From contig CAKUOS010000020.1 of the NCBI GenBank assembly GCA_934670025.1, forward strand, positions 1-33,514: a DNA stretch of 33,514 bases. The letters are read 5' to 3'. The notes beneath the pieces were generated by a model. It saw nothing but the letters and a program-made list of their open reading frames with translations, was not told where the DNA came from and ran no database searches. Source of the DNA: an uncultured Oscillospiraceae bacterium (GTDB lineage Bacteria; Bacillota; Clostridia; Oscillospirales; Oscillospiraceae). The translations under genes and the position numbers were made by a program. Of the stretch, positions 14,965 through 22,332 are shown piece by piece; the stretch's first letter is position 1; each line of letters opens with the position of its first letter.

Positions 14965-15911
14965 ACCACGAACTCTGGCTCTGGGCGAACGTGGATTCGC
15001 CCGTGTCCCGGCAGGAGCTGCCGGGCATCGTCTGCAAGCTGCGCAGTCTGCCGGGCGATCATACGATCACCGCCGTCGTCTGCTCCGTGCAGGCGGCTAT
15101 CCCGGCGGAGCTGGCCGCGGCCGACCGCGTGCTGCGTATCGCAGCCGCGGGAAGCCCCGCGTGGTGCGGCGCGCAGCTCGCCGCGCTGGCCAAAGCGCGC
15201 GCGCCGTGGGCGATCGTGCTTCCGAATACGCGCTTTGACGCGCAGGCCGCGGCCACAGCCGCCGCACTGCTGCAAACCGGCCTGTCCGCCGACTGCACGG
15301 ATCTTCGCATCGAGGACGATCTGCTCGTCATGCACCGGCCCGCCTTCGGCGGCGGTGTCGAGGCCGATATCCTCTGCCCGGACGCGCGGCCGCAGATGGC
15401 GACGATCCATCCCGGCGTTTTCACGGGCGCAGCTCCTGCAGCTTCGCCGCTCACGGAGATCCTGCCGCCGTATGACGCGGCCGACCCGGTCCGCGTGCTC
15501 GAACGCTTCCCCGGCTCGGAGCAGACGACGCTGCGCGCGGCAAAGCTCATCGTCGCGGGCGGCCTCGGCGTCGGCTCGAAGGAGGGCTTCGCGCTGCTCG
15601 AACGCCTCGCGCGTCATCTCGGCGGAGAGCTTGCCGCTTCGCGCGCAGCCGTCGACGCGGGCTTTGCGCCGTGGGAGCGGCAGATCGGCCAGACCGGCTG
15701 CCAGGTCAGCCCGGATATTTATCTGGCTTTCGGCATCTCGGGCGCGATCCGCCATATTGCCGGGATGCGCAATGCAAAGCGCGTCGTCGCCGTCAATACC
15801 GACCCGCGCGCGCCGATCTTCAGCTATGCGGATATGGCCATCGTCGCCGACTGGCGCGAGACGGCGGAGTATCTGCTTGCGCACCTGCCTGCTGCGCCGC
15901 AAAAAAACTAG
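14961..15911 (+). CDS. etfA: Electron transfer flavoprotein alpha subunit (EtfA/FixB family)
   Basis: 316 aa. The start overlaps the EtfB stop (ATGA), with GGAGG seven bases upstream. The N-terminal domain is rather divergent and has no extra ferredoxin domain, unlike EtfA of some acetogen lactate dehydrogenases. The C-terminal FAD domain is complete: 'AKLIVAGGLGVGSKEGF', 'ASRAAVDAGFAPWERQIGQ', 'ISGAIRHIAGM' and 'AVNTDPRAPIFSYADMAIV', in the expected order. It accepts or donates electrons at FAD and docks with the dehydrogenase. It is the last enzyme gene of the operon. No terminator is seen before the RpiR gene, so read-through into the regulator is possible. Confidence 0.93.
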   Translation: MNHELWLWANVDSPVSRQELPGIVCKLRSLPGDHTITAVVCSVQAAIPAELAAADRVLRIAAAGSPAWCGAQLAALAKARAPWAIVLPNTRFDAQAAATAAALLQTGLSADCTDLRIEDDLLVMHRPAFGGGVEADILCPDARPQMATIHPGVFTGAAPAASPLTEILPPYDAADPVRVLERFPGSEQTTLRAAKLIVAGGLGVGSKEGFALLERLARHLGGELAASRAAVDAGFAPWERQIGQTGCQVSPDIYLAFGISGAIRHIAGMRNAKRVVAVNTDPRAPIFSYADMAIVADWRETAEYLLAHLPAAPQKN

Positions 15912-15928
15912 CTATCTGCCGCCTGATA

Positions 15929-15937
15929 TGGTATACT
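15929..15937 (+). promoter_or_regulatory. Extended -10 promoter of the RpiR gene
   Basis: TGGTATACT, an extended -10 (TG-N-TATACT), at 15929-15937, 34 bases before the start codon. No clear -35 is seen. Confidence 0.5.
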
Positions 15938-15970
15938 TGACCGAGAAAACGATACAAAAGGGGCCTTTTT

Positions 15971-16825
15971 ATGTCGCAAACCGACGCAACCTCCTCCGCT
16001 CTGGTTCTGAAGATCGAGACGCTGCTGCCGACGCTCAGCAAGTCTGAGCAGGCCGTCGCGGCCTATATTGTGAAGCATCCCGACGCGGTCATCAATCTTT
16101 CCGTCGCGGCGCTGGCCGAAAACGCAAAGGTGTCCGAGCCGACCGTCGTGCGCGCCTGCCGCCGGCTCGGCTTTACGGGCTATCAGGATCTCAAGGTCAC
16201 GCTCGCGCAGAGCATCGTCACGCCCATGCAGAGCGTCCACGAGCAGATCACGCCGAACGACGATATGCAGACGCTGGCAAGCAAGGTCTTCGGCAGCGCG
16301 ACGCACACGCTGGAGTTCACCTACGACACGCTGAACGCCGCCGATCTGGAGGCCGCGGCGAAGCTCCTCATGTCCGCGCGGCACATCCTCATTTTCGGCG
16401 TCGGCGCTTCGGGCGCGATCGTCACCGACGCGCAGCATAAGCTGCTGCGGCTCGGCCTGAACGCCAACGCCTACACCGACCCGCATTTGCAGGCCATGAC
16501 CGCGGCCTACGCCGCCGAGGGCGACGTCGTCTTCGCCATCAGCCACTCCGGCAGTTCGCGCATTGTCGTGGATAACGTCCGTCTGGCGAAAAACAACGGC
16601 GCAAAGGTCATTACCCTCACGAATATCGGCCGCAGCCCGCTGTCCAAATCGGCCGACGTCAGCCTGTTTACGGCCTCGCAGGAGACAAAATACCGCATTC
16701 TGGCCGTCTCCTCACGCATCGCGGAGCTGACCATCATCGACTGCCTTTACACCTATATCGCCATCCATTCGCAGCAGAATAAGGATCTCAAGGTCGAAAA
16801 GGCCATGGAGTGGCTGAAGTATTGA
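15971..16825 (+). CDS. RpiR-family transcriptional regulator (HTH + SIS domains)
   Basis: 284 aa. The N-terminal winged-helix HTH_6 domain (about 1-77) includes 'LSKSEQAVAAYIVKHPD' and 'KVSEPTVVRACRRLGFTGY'. The C-terminal SIS domain (about 110-250) carries 'ILIFGVGASGAIVTDAQ' and 'VVFAISHSGSSRIVVDN', which bind phosphosugars. Such regulators sense a sugar phosphate and control nearby catabolic genes. It directly follows the ETF operon, so it most likely controls that operon and its divergent neighbour. The inverted repeat at 9971-9990 is a candidate site. The gene is followed by a long palindromic, gene-free stretch. A GGGG run six bases before the ATG serves as a weak ribosome-binding site. 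Confidence 0.93.
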   Translation: MSQTDATSSALVLKIETLLPTLSKSEQAVAAYIVKHPDAVINLSVAALAENAKVSEPTVVRACRRLGFTGYQDLKVTLAQSIVTPMQSVHEQITPNDDMQTLASKVFGSATHTLEFTYDTLNAADLEAAAKLLMSARHILIFGVGASGAIVTDAQHKLLRLGLNANAYTDPHLQAMTAAYAAEGDVVFAISHSGSSRIVVDNVRLAKNNGAKVITLTNIGRSPLSKSADVSLFTASQETKYRILAVSSRIAELTIIDCLYTYIAIHSQQNKDLKVEKAMEWLKY

Positions 16826-16828
16826 CCG

Positions 16829-17011
16829 TACAGGCGCAAGCCGCCTGTAGGGGCCGATGCCGAGCGCAGCCGTCGGCAGCTATGCTGCCTTACGGATGCG
16901 GTCTGCCCTTTACGGGTACACATCGGCCCGGCAGAATGCACGTCCGAAACACGAAACCCTTCGGCGAATCCGATGGTACCCAACGGGCCGATGTGGGCAT
17001 CGGCCCCTACA
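16829..17011. repeat. Nested inverted-repeat block, MITE-like
   Basis: It opens with a TACAGGCG/CGCCTGTA hairpin (16829-16849). A 16-bp perfect inverted repeat, TGTAGGGGCCGATGCC (16846-16861) with GGCATCGGCCCCTACA (16996-17011), encloses a second perfect 12-bp pair, CACATCGGCCCG (16919-16930) with CGGGCCGATGTG (16984-16995). A GGCAGC/GCTGCC hairpin (16875-16889) also lies inside. There is no transposase. The size and terminal inverted repeats resemble a miniature element. Confidence 0.75.
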
Positions 17012-17014
17012 CCA

Positions 17015-17170
17015 TCCCGGGAAGATTTTCCCAAAAACCAAACCGCAAACCAGCGAAGCGTTTGCGGTTTGGAAAAGGAGGAAACGAGCTCAGAGAATAA
17101 AAAGCCGAAACGCAAACTCGGTTTGCGTTTCTGACGCGCGATGACTCGTTTCGTCGAGGTCGTTTCCGAC
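17015..17170 (+). repeat. Structured intergenic repeat, copy 3 of 3
   Basis: Hairpin 1 is CCAAACCGCAAAC (17038-17050), a 9-nt loop, and its exact complement (17060-17072). The linker is AAAAGGAGGAAAC. The long-range stem GAAACGAGCTC (17081-17091) pairs with GAGGTCGTTTC (17156-17166) at 10 of 11 positions. It encloses AGAGAATAA, a perfect 10-bp inner hairpin (AAACGCAAAC with GTTTGCGTTT, 17108-17130) and GACTCGTTTCGTC (17143-17155). The unit ends TTTCCGACG. The flank CCCCTAC...CGGGA(A)GATTTT is shared with copy 2. A terminator-like stem follows directly. Confidence 0.8.
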
Positions 17171-17205
17171 GCGCGCTCCACCGTCCGATGGAGCGCGTTA
17201 TTTTG
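17171..17205 (+). terminator. Terminator-like stem after repeat copy 3
   Basis: GCGCGCTCCA (17171-17180) pairs with TGGAGCGCGT (17189-17198), with one G-T pair, and is followed by TATTTTGT. The tail matches that of the terminator at 925-957. Confidence 0.65.
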
Positions 17206-17321
17206 TAGCGCCCGCGGAGCAGTCCGACCGGCCGCCCCGGGGAAGAATTTGTGCGTTTTCCACAAAGGATATGGCGAATCATATAAAATGCTAAGATTCT
17301 TTCGTTTCAGGTTAATGGTAT

Positions 17322-17344
17322 TTGTCCAATATGGACAATATAAT
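17322..17344 (+). promoter_or_regulatory. Transporter promoter -10 with operator-like palindrome
   Basis: TATAAT at 17339-17344 is preceded directly by the perfect inverted repeat TTGTCC-AATAT-GGACAA (17322-17338). The palindrome is exactly 17 bp and fills the place of the -35/-10 spacer. The -35 position (TGGTAT) is a poor match, which suggests a promoter that needs an activator or is blocked by a repressor. The binding protein is unknown. The YesN-like regulator downstream and the RpiR protein upstream are candidates. Confidence 0.6.
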
Positions 17345-17391
17345 ATGACCATGCGCAACCTCAAAAAACACAAAATGGAGGAACCAAGAAG

Positions 17392-18762
17392 ATGAAGAAG
17401 ATCATCGCAATGCTACTTGCACTCGTCATGGTGTTCGCACTGGCCGCCTGCGCCAAGGCCCCGGCCGCCGACAACAACACCAGCGAACCCGCAGCCACCG
17501 AGACGCCCGCGGCTGAAACGGAAACCCCGGCAGCCGAGCCGACCGATGAGGTCAAGGACGTCACGATCACCGTCTTCCACTACATGACGCAGACCACCAA
17601 GCAGGCCGGTCTTGACGCCGTCGAAGCGGCGTTCGCGGCCGAGCATCCCGAGTACAACATCACCTGGGACAACGTCTTCTACAACCAGGGCACCGACTAC
17701 TTCCCGCAGCTTCAGACCGCGCTCGCTTCCGGCGACCAGCCCGAGATCATGATGGGCAACCCCGGTCTGTATCCCGACCTCGTTGAGCAGGGCTTCGTCG
17801 CCGATCTGAGCGACAACGAAGTCATCAAGAGCCTCAACCTCCCGGCCGGCGATCTGGGCGACGCTTCCGCCGACGGCAAGCTGTACGGCTTCCCCATCGA
17901 CTTCAAGACCTGGGGCGTGTTCTACAACAAGGCCATCTACGAGCAGCTGGGCCTGTCTGAGCCGACGACCTACACCGAGCTCCTCGACAACTGCCAGAAG
18001 ATTGCTGACGCGGGCATCGATCCGTGGGCCCATGCCTTCGGCGACGCTGTCTTCGGCGACATCGAAATGCGCAACTACATCTGGACCAAGGCTCTCGAAG
18101 CCGGCGACAGCGACGTGTTCGAATGCCTGATGAACGGTTCCAAGACCCTGAACGACTATCCGTACTTCGCAGACGGCCTGGCTGTCTGGGCTGAGCGCCT
18201 TGCGTGGATGCGCGACGACGCCATGACCAACGATCAGAACGCCGCTCTGGAAGTCTTCACCTCCGGCCAGGCTGCCATGATGTACTTCGGCTCCTGGGGC
18301 ATCGGCGATCTGGAAGCCATGATCGAAGGCTCCGACTTTGAGTACGGCTTCTTTGTCGAGCCCATCGACGACGAAGGCAGCGCCAAGCTGAACGTGCAGG
18401 TCGACCAGTGCTTCATGGTCAACCCGAACGCGGAAAACTATGAAGTTGCGCTGAAGTTCATGGAATACTGGGTCGTCGAGGGCGGCGCTTCCTGGTCCGC
18501 TGTCTCCCTGATGCCGCTGCTGAACGGCTCTGTGGCTGACAACGCGCCCGAGATCGTCAAGACGCTCGCTTCCATCAAGGCTTCCGGCAACATCGCCCAC
18601 TACGGCGACTTCACCAAGCCCTTCAACAGCCAGTTCACCACCGACTGGAGAACCTACCTCACCGCTTTCGCTGAGAGCTATGCAAACGGCACCAACCAGA
18701 CGCCTGAGCAGTGCCTGACCGATATGCAGGCCAAGTTCGACCAGAACATCGCGGAAGGCTGA
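17392..18762 (+). CDS. Sugar ABC transporter substrate-binding lipoprotein
   Basis: 456 aa extracellular solute-binding protein, family 1. The signal peptide MKKIIAMLLALVMVFALAAC carries a lipobox (LAAC), with the lipidated cysteine at 20. A spacer rich in Ala, Glu, Thr and Pro runs to about residue 55 and lifts the domain from the membrane. The mature domain shows 'TITVFHYMTQTTKQ', 'QLQTALASGDQPEIMMG', 'KLYGFPIDFKTWGVFYNK' and 'FTSGQAAMMYFGSWGIGDL', all typical of sugar binders. The start has AGGA(G) upstream and its own promoter. The two permease genes follow after a stem-loop. No ATPase gene is in the set. The sugar is not readable, but the flanking operons suggest a sugar, polyol or sugar acid. 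Confidence 0.95.
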   Translation: MKKIIAMLLALVMVFALAACAKAPAADNNTSEPAATETPAAETETPAAEPTDEVKDVTITVFHYMTQTTKQAGLDAVEAAFAAEHPEYNITWDNVFYNQGTDYFPQLQTALASGDQPEIMMGNPGLYPDLVEQGFVADLSDNEVIKSLNLPAGDLGDASADGKLYGFPIDFKTWGVFYNKAIYEQLGLSEPTTYTELLDNCQKIADAGIDPWAHAFGDAVFGDIEMRNYIWTKALEAGDSDVFECLMNGSKTLNDYPYFADGLAVWAERLAWMRDDAMTNDQNAALEVFTSGQAAMMYFGSWGIGDLEAMIEGSDFEYGFFVEPIDDEGSAKLNVQVDQCFMVNPNAENYEVALKFMEYWVVEGGASWSAVSLMPLLNGSVADNAPEIVKTLASIKASGNIAHYGDFTKPFNSQFTTDWRTYLTAFAESYANGTNQTPEQCLTDMQAKFDQNIAEG

Positions 18763-18796
18763 TAAAAAAGCAGCTTCACACAAACGCACATACATA

Positions 18797-18824
18797 GAAG
18801 CCCGTACCTTCGGGTACGGGCTTC
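18797..18824 (+). promoter_or_regulatory. Intercistronic stem-loop between binding protein and permeases
   Basis: GAAGCCCGTACC, TTCG tetraloop, GGTACGGGCTTC: a perfect 12-bp stem. It is followed by CATGTTTCAG, with no strong U-run. This is the usual place for an RNA element that keeps the binding-protein mRNA more abundant than the permease mRNA. It could also act as a leaky terminator. Confidence 0.7.
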
Positions 18825-18878
18825 CATGTTTCAGCCGCCCCGGCGGCCGTCCCATCCCAAAGCTACGGAGGTATCACC

Positions 18879-19766
18879 GTGAACAGTAAGTCTTCCAAGG
18901 CGCCCCGGCGCATCTCCCCGCGCGATGTGCGCACGCACGCGGGCAATCTGCTTTTCCTGCTGCCGGCGTTCATTCTTTTTGCATATGTCGTCCTCGTCCC
19001 GTTTTTACAGGGCATCCCGTATTCCTTCACCAACTGGAAGAGCATCATCGGCGGCACAAGGGACTTTAACGGCCTGAAAAACTACGCCATCATGCTCAAG
19101 AACACCTATTTCCAGGAAGCGTTCGGGCACACGCTGCTCTTTACGCTGATCTACGAGCTCGGCGCGAATCTGCTCGGCCTGTTCTTCGCGCTGCTGCTGT
19201 TCCGCTCGTCCAAATTCGCCAACATCTGCCGGACAATGATGTTCCTGCCGTTTACCACCGCGCTGACCAGCGCCGCCATTGTCTGGAGTTATGTATATAC
19301 CGACGTTTACAGCGTCATTTTCAACACCATGAGCCCGCTTGGCCAGTCGGACCAGGTGGTGGCCGGTATCGCGGCCATCGCCATCTGGCGCGACATGGGC
19401 TATTGTATGCTCATCTACATCGCGGGCCTCAAGGCCATCCCGGACGATTACTACGAGGCCGCGACGATCGACGGCGCGAGCGTTTTCCAGCGCTTCTTCC
19501 GCATCACGCTGCCGCTTCTCATGCCCGCGTTCACCGCGAACGTGACGCTGCTGCTGGCCTGGGGCCTGCGCTGCTTCGATTACCCGATGGCCGTGGCCAG
19601 AAATATGCAGGCTGCGCAGATGTCCGCAATGTTCATCTATGATTACATCTTCGGCTACAGTAAGGCCGGTCTTGGCCAGGCCGCGGCCGTCATGCTGACG
19701 ATCGTGCTGATCCTGCTGACGCGCGTGACGACCCACTTCTTCAGAAAGGCGGAGGTAGAGGCATGA
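18879..19766 (+). CDS. Sugar ABC transporter permease, MalF/UgpA type
   Basis: 295 aa, GTG start with CGGAGG seven to eight bases upstream. Binding-protein-dependent transport inner-membrane component with six membrane segments. The first is 'LLFLLPAFILFAYVVLVPF', after a basic cytoplasmic N-terminus. The EAA loop that docks with the ATPase is clear: 'YYEAATIDGASVFQRFF' followed by 'RITLPLLMP'. 'GIPYSFTNWKS' is the usual first external loop. It overlaps the next permease by ATGA, so the two are made together as a heterodimer. Confidence 0.94.
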   Translation: MNSKSSKAPRRISPRDVRTHAGNLLFLLPAFILFAYVVLVPFLQGIPYSFTNWKSIIGGTRDFNGLKNYAIMLKNTYFQEAFGHTLLFTLIYELGANLLGLFFALLLFRSSKFANICRTMMFLPFTTALTSAAIVWSYVYTDVYSVIFNTMSPLGQSDQVVAGIAAIAIWRDMGYCMLIYIAGLKAIPDDYYEAATIDGASVFQRFFRITLPLLMPAFTANVTLLLAWGLRCFDYPMAVARNMQAAQMSAMFIYDYIFGYSKAGLGQAAAVMLTIVLILLTRVTTHFFRKAEVEA

Positions 19767-20638
19767 CGACGACAACGAAAACGCCGGCGCGCACGCTCAA
19801 CACCATGCACAACCGCGAGATCGCGGGCAATGTGACGAAAAAGCTCGTGTGCATCGCGCTGGTCATCATCACGCTCATCCCGTTCTACATCAGCGTCATC
19901 TACTCCATCAAGTATAAGAACGAGATCACCATCAACCACCTCGCGTGGCCGAAAAACCCCACGCTCGACAACTACATCCGCGTCATTACCGAGAACGATC
20001 AATTCCTGATCGGCCTGAAAAACAGCGTGCTGACGACCATCCCGACGATTCTGCTGCTGATGATCGTCTGCTCGATGGCCTCGTGGGTGCTCGCGCGCTA
20101 CAATTCCCGGTTCTATGTGTTCATGTACACGCTTTTGACGATGGGCACGCTCATCCCGTTCCAGTGCATCATGCTGCCGCTGTACCTCAATATGTACAAT
20201 GCGGGCCTCGTCAATACAAACGTCGGCTTTATCATCGCGCGCAGCGGCTTGCAGGTATCGATCAGCATTCTGGTCATCACGAGCTTCGTCAAGACCGTGC
20301 CGAAAGACCTCGAAGAGGCCGCGACGATCGACGGCTGCAACAAGTTCGCCACGTTCTGGCACATCGTGTTCCCGCTGCTCAAGCCGATCAACGCCACGCA
20401 GCTCGTTCTGAACACCGTGTACGTCTGGAACGATTACAACACCGCCGTCGTCCTTCTGCGCGACAAGACCAGCCGGACGCTTCCGCTGGCGCAGATCATC
20501 TACTTCAACGAGAACACGGCCGAACTCAACCTCGCGTTCGCGTTCTTCATCATGGCGATGCTGCCGATCCTGATCCTGTACTTCTGCTTGCAGCGCTACG
20601 TCGTCAGCGGCGTCATGGCCGGCGCCGTCAAGGGCTGA
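19763..20638 (+). CDS. Sugar ABC transporter permease, MalG/UgpE type
   Basis: 291 aa partner permease of the preceding gene, with a coupled ATGA start and GGCGGAGG upstream. Six membrane segments, beginning with 'LVCIALVIITLIPFYISVI'. The EAA loop is 'LEEAATIDGCNKFATFW' followed by 'HIVFPLLKP', and the family C-terminus 'RYVVSGVMAGAVKG' is present, complete to the last residue. A strong terminator follows. As no ATPase gene lies nearby, the pair probably uses a shared MsmX-type ATPase such as the one at the start of the window. Confidence 0.95.
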   Translation: MTTTTKTPARTLNTMHNREIAGNVTKKLVCIALVIITLIPFYISVIYSIKYKNEITINHLAWPKNPTLDNYIRVITENDQFLIGLKNSVLTTIPTILLLMIVCSMASWVLARYNSRFYVFMYTLLTMGTLIPFQCIMLPLYLNMYNAGLVNTNVGFIIARSGLQVSISILVITSFVKTVPKDLEEAATIDGCNKFATFWHIVFPLLKPINATQLVLNTVYVWNDYNTAVVLLRDKTSRTLPLAQIIYFNENTAELNLAFAFFIMAMLPILILYFCLQRYVVSGVMAGAVKG

Positions 20639-20667
20639 GCCCCGCCGCAAACGCTTCAAATTCCGCG

Positions 20668-20696
20668 AAAAACTGCGCCGAACAGCGCAGTTTTTT
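20668..20696 (+). terminator. Intrinsic terminator of the ABC transporter operon
   Basis: AAAAACTGCGC (20668-20678), 6-nt loop, GCGCAG (20685-20690) and TTTTTT (20691-20696). The A-run pairs with the T-tail. Confidence 0.92.
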
Positions 20697-20732
20697 GCAT
20701 AACGGGCCGCAGGCGCTTCAAATTATTTGCTT

Positions 20733-20761
20733 TTGACATCCGTCTTCGCTGCGATTATACT
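20733..20761 (+). promoter_or_regulatory. Promoter of the two-component system
   Basis: TTGACA (20733-20738), 17-bp spacer, TATACT (20756-20761). This is one base from full consensus. Confidence 0.8.
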
Positions 20762-20817
20762 ATTAAAAACAGCAAAGGCAGCCCGACACGCCCGTCCCCA
20801 TGAAAGGAGCCAGACAC

Positions 20818-22332
20818 ATGGAATTCACCGTGCTCATCATCGACGATAACCGCCTTGCAGTGGAGGCGCTGACCAAAACCATCCCGTGGGACGAGCTGGG
20901 CCTGCGCGTGATCGGCAGCGCCGCCAACGGCCGCGAGGGGATGCGGATCATTGCTGCGCAGCACCCCGACATCATTCTGTCGGATATCCATATGCCGGAG
21001 ATGGACGGGCTGACGATGATGGAGCAGATGGCGGACGAGCTGGCTTCCTCGCGCGTGATCTTCATCACCGCGTATGAAAAGATCGAATATGCCTCGCGGG
21101 CCATCAAGCTCTCGGCGTTTGACTTTATTCTCAAGCCCATCGACAATCAGGAATTGTGTGAATCGCTGCGGCGCGCGAAGCAGAGTCTGCTGCGCGACCG
21201 CGACGAGGAAGAACGCAGCGGCAAGCTCAAGGCCGTTTTGCAGCGCACGCGGCTGCTGGCCGCGCTGACGCAGGGCTACGGCGTCCCGGACGGCAGTCTC
21301 GTCCGGTCGTTTTCCGAAACGCCGCCCGACAGCTATTTTCTGCTCGTGGCGGAGACGCAGGGCGGCTTTTCCGGGCCGGCATTGCAGCGGCTGGATTTCA
21401 TCAGCTTTCCGGAGCATCTGGATATCGTGACTGCGCTCGTCAACGGCGATATCGTGCTCTACTGCGGCATCCACGGCGACGATGTGTGGCAGTCTGTCAG
21501 CCGCAGCATCGCCACGCGCCTGAGTCAGAATCTGCTCGGCGTCAATATGGCCGTCAGCAATCCGCATACCGACCCCGCGGAGTTCCGCATCGCGTATGAG
21601 GAGGCGTTGCAGGCGCTTTTGTACCACCACATCTACGAGCGCAGTACGGAGCTGGACTTTTATTGCAGCTCGCAGTCCAACGCCGCGAAGCATACGTGGC
21701 TCAAGGACGCCGAGCAGCTGTGCAGCAAGATGGCGCAGAAGGTCGACTCCATCGAGCCGGAACAGGTCTGGACGACCGTCATGGAAAAGAGCGGCGGCCG
21801 GCTGCGGCTCATCAAGGTCATGCTGATGTTCTTCTGCACGAAGGTCATGCAGGACAAGATGAGCGCGTCAAAGTGGACGAACTCGCTGGATATCATCGTC
21901 TGCAATCTGACGAAATTCAACACCGAGGCGGGCGCGCGCCGCTGGGTCGACACGTTTTTCGAGGAGGTCCGCAGCATCAACGTCCCGGCCTCGACGAGCC
22001 TGGTACACAGCGTGCTCGAATACGTCAAGACGCACGTGACCGACGGGCTGGTGCTCGAGGACGTGGCGGAAAAATTCTACGTCAGCCCAAACTATCTCTC
22101 CACGCTCATCCGCAAGGAGACAGGCCAGACCTACCGGCAGTTCGTCATCGACGCAAAGATGAGCATGGCGCGGCAGCTGCTCAACGATACGCGGATGCGC
22201 GTGGAGGACATCGCCTACGCCATCGGCTATGAGAACTACATCAGCTTTTACAACATCTTCAAGAAGATCGAGCATTGCAGCCCGTCGGAATACCGGCTGA
22301 GCAAGCGCGGCGGGCAGGGGAGCGGCTTATGA
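20818..22332 (+). CDS. Response regulator, YesN type (receiver + AraC HTH)
   Basis: 504 aa. The N-terminal receiver domain (about 1-125) has 'VLIIDDNRLAVEAL' with its acidic pair, phospho-acceptor D56 in 'LSDIHMPEMDG', 'FITAYEKIEYASRAI' and 'DFILKPIDNQEL' with the conserved lysine. A long middle region of unknown fold follows (about 130-390). The C-terminal AraC-type double HTH includes 'VLEDVAEKFYVSPNYLSTL' and 'RVEDIAYAIGYENYISFYN'. The start at 20818 follows AAAGGAG, which itself contains an upstream in-frame ATG (20800) that is less likely. It overlaps the sensor kinase gene by ATGA. Located between the importer and the isomerase operon, it is the natural activator of one or both. Confidence 0.95.
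   Translation: MEFTVLIIDDNRLAVEALTKTIPWDELGLRVIGSAANGREGMRIIAAQHPDIILSDIHMPEMDGLTMMEQMADELASSRVIFITAYEKIEYASRAIKLSAFDFILKPIDNQELCESLRRAKQSLLRDRDEEERSGKLKAVLQRTRLLAALTQGYGVPDGSLVRSFSETPPDSYFLLVAETQGGFSGPALQRLDFISFPEHLDIVTALVNGDIVLYCGIHGDDVWQSVSRSIATRLSQNLLGVNMAVSNPHTDPAEFRIAYEEALQALLYHHIYERSTELDFYCSSQSNAAKHTWLKDAEQLCSKMAQKVDSIEPEQVWTTVMEKSGGRLRLIKVMLMFFCTKVMQDKMSASKWTNSLDIIVCNLTKFNTEAGARRWVDTFFEEVRSINVPASTSLVHSVLEYVKTHVTDGLVLEDVAEKFYVSPNYLSTLIRKETGQTYRQFVIDAKMSMARQLLNDTRMRVEDIAYAIGYENYISFYNIFKKIEHCSPSEYRLSKRGGQGSGL

Larger units (their letters stand above)
16826..17391. other. Gene-free stretch filled with nested palindromes, then the transporter promoter
   Basis: No credible coding sequence lies between the RpiR gene and the binding-protein gene. 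It contains a nested inverted-repeat block (16829-17011), copy 3 of the structured repeat (17015-17170), a terminator-like stem (17171-17205) and the transporter promoter with an operator-like palindrome (17322-17344). Confidence 0.8.

Noticed and set aside
16810..17144. Overlapping frames of 95-96 codons after the RpiR gene
   Set aside because: They cross nested inverted repeats and repeat copy 3, with no start signal and no conserved motif.
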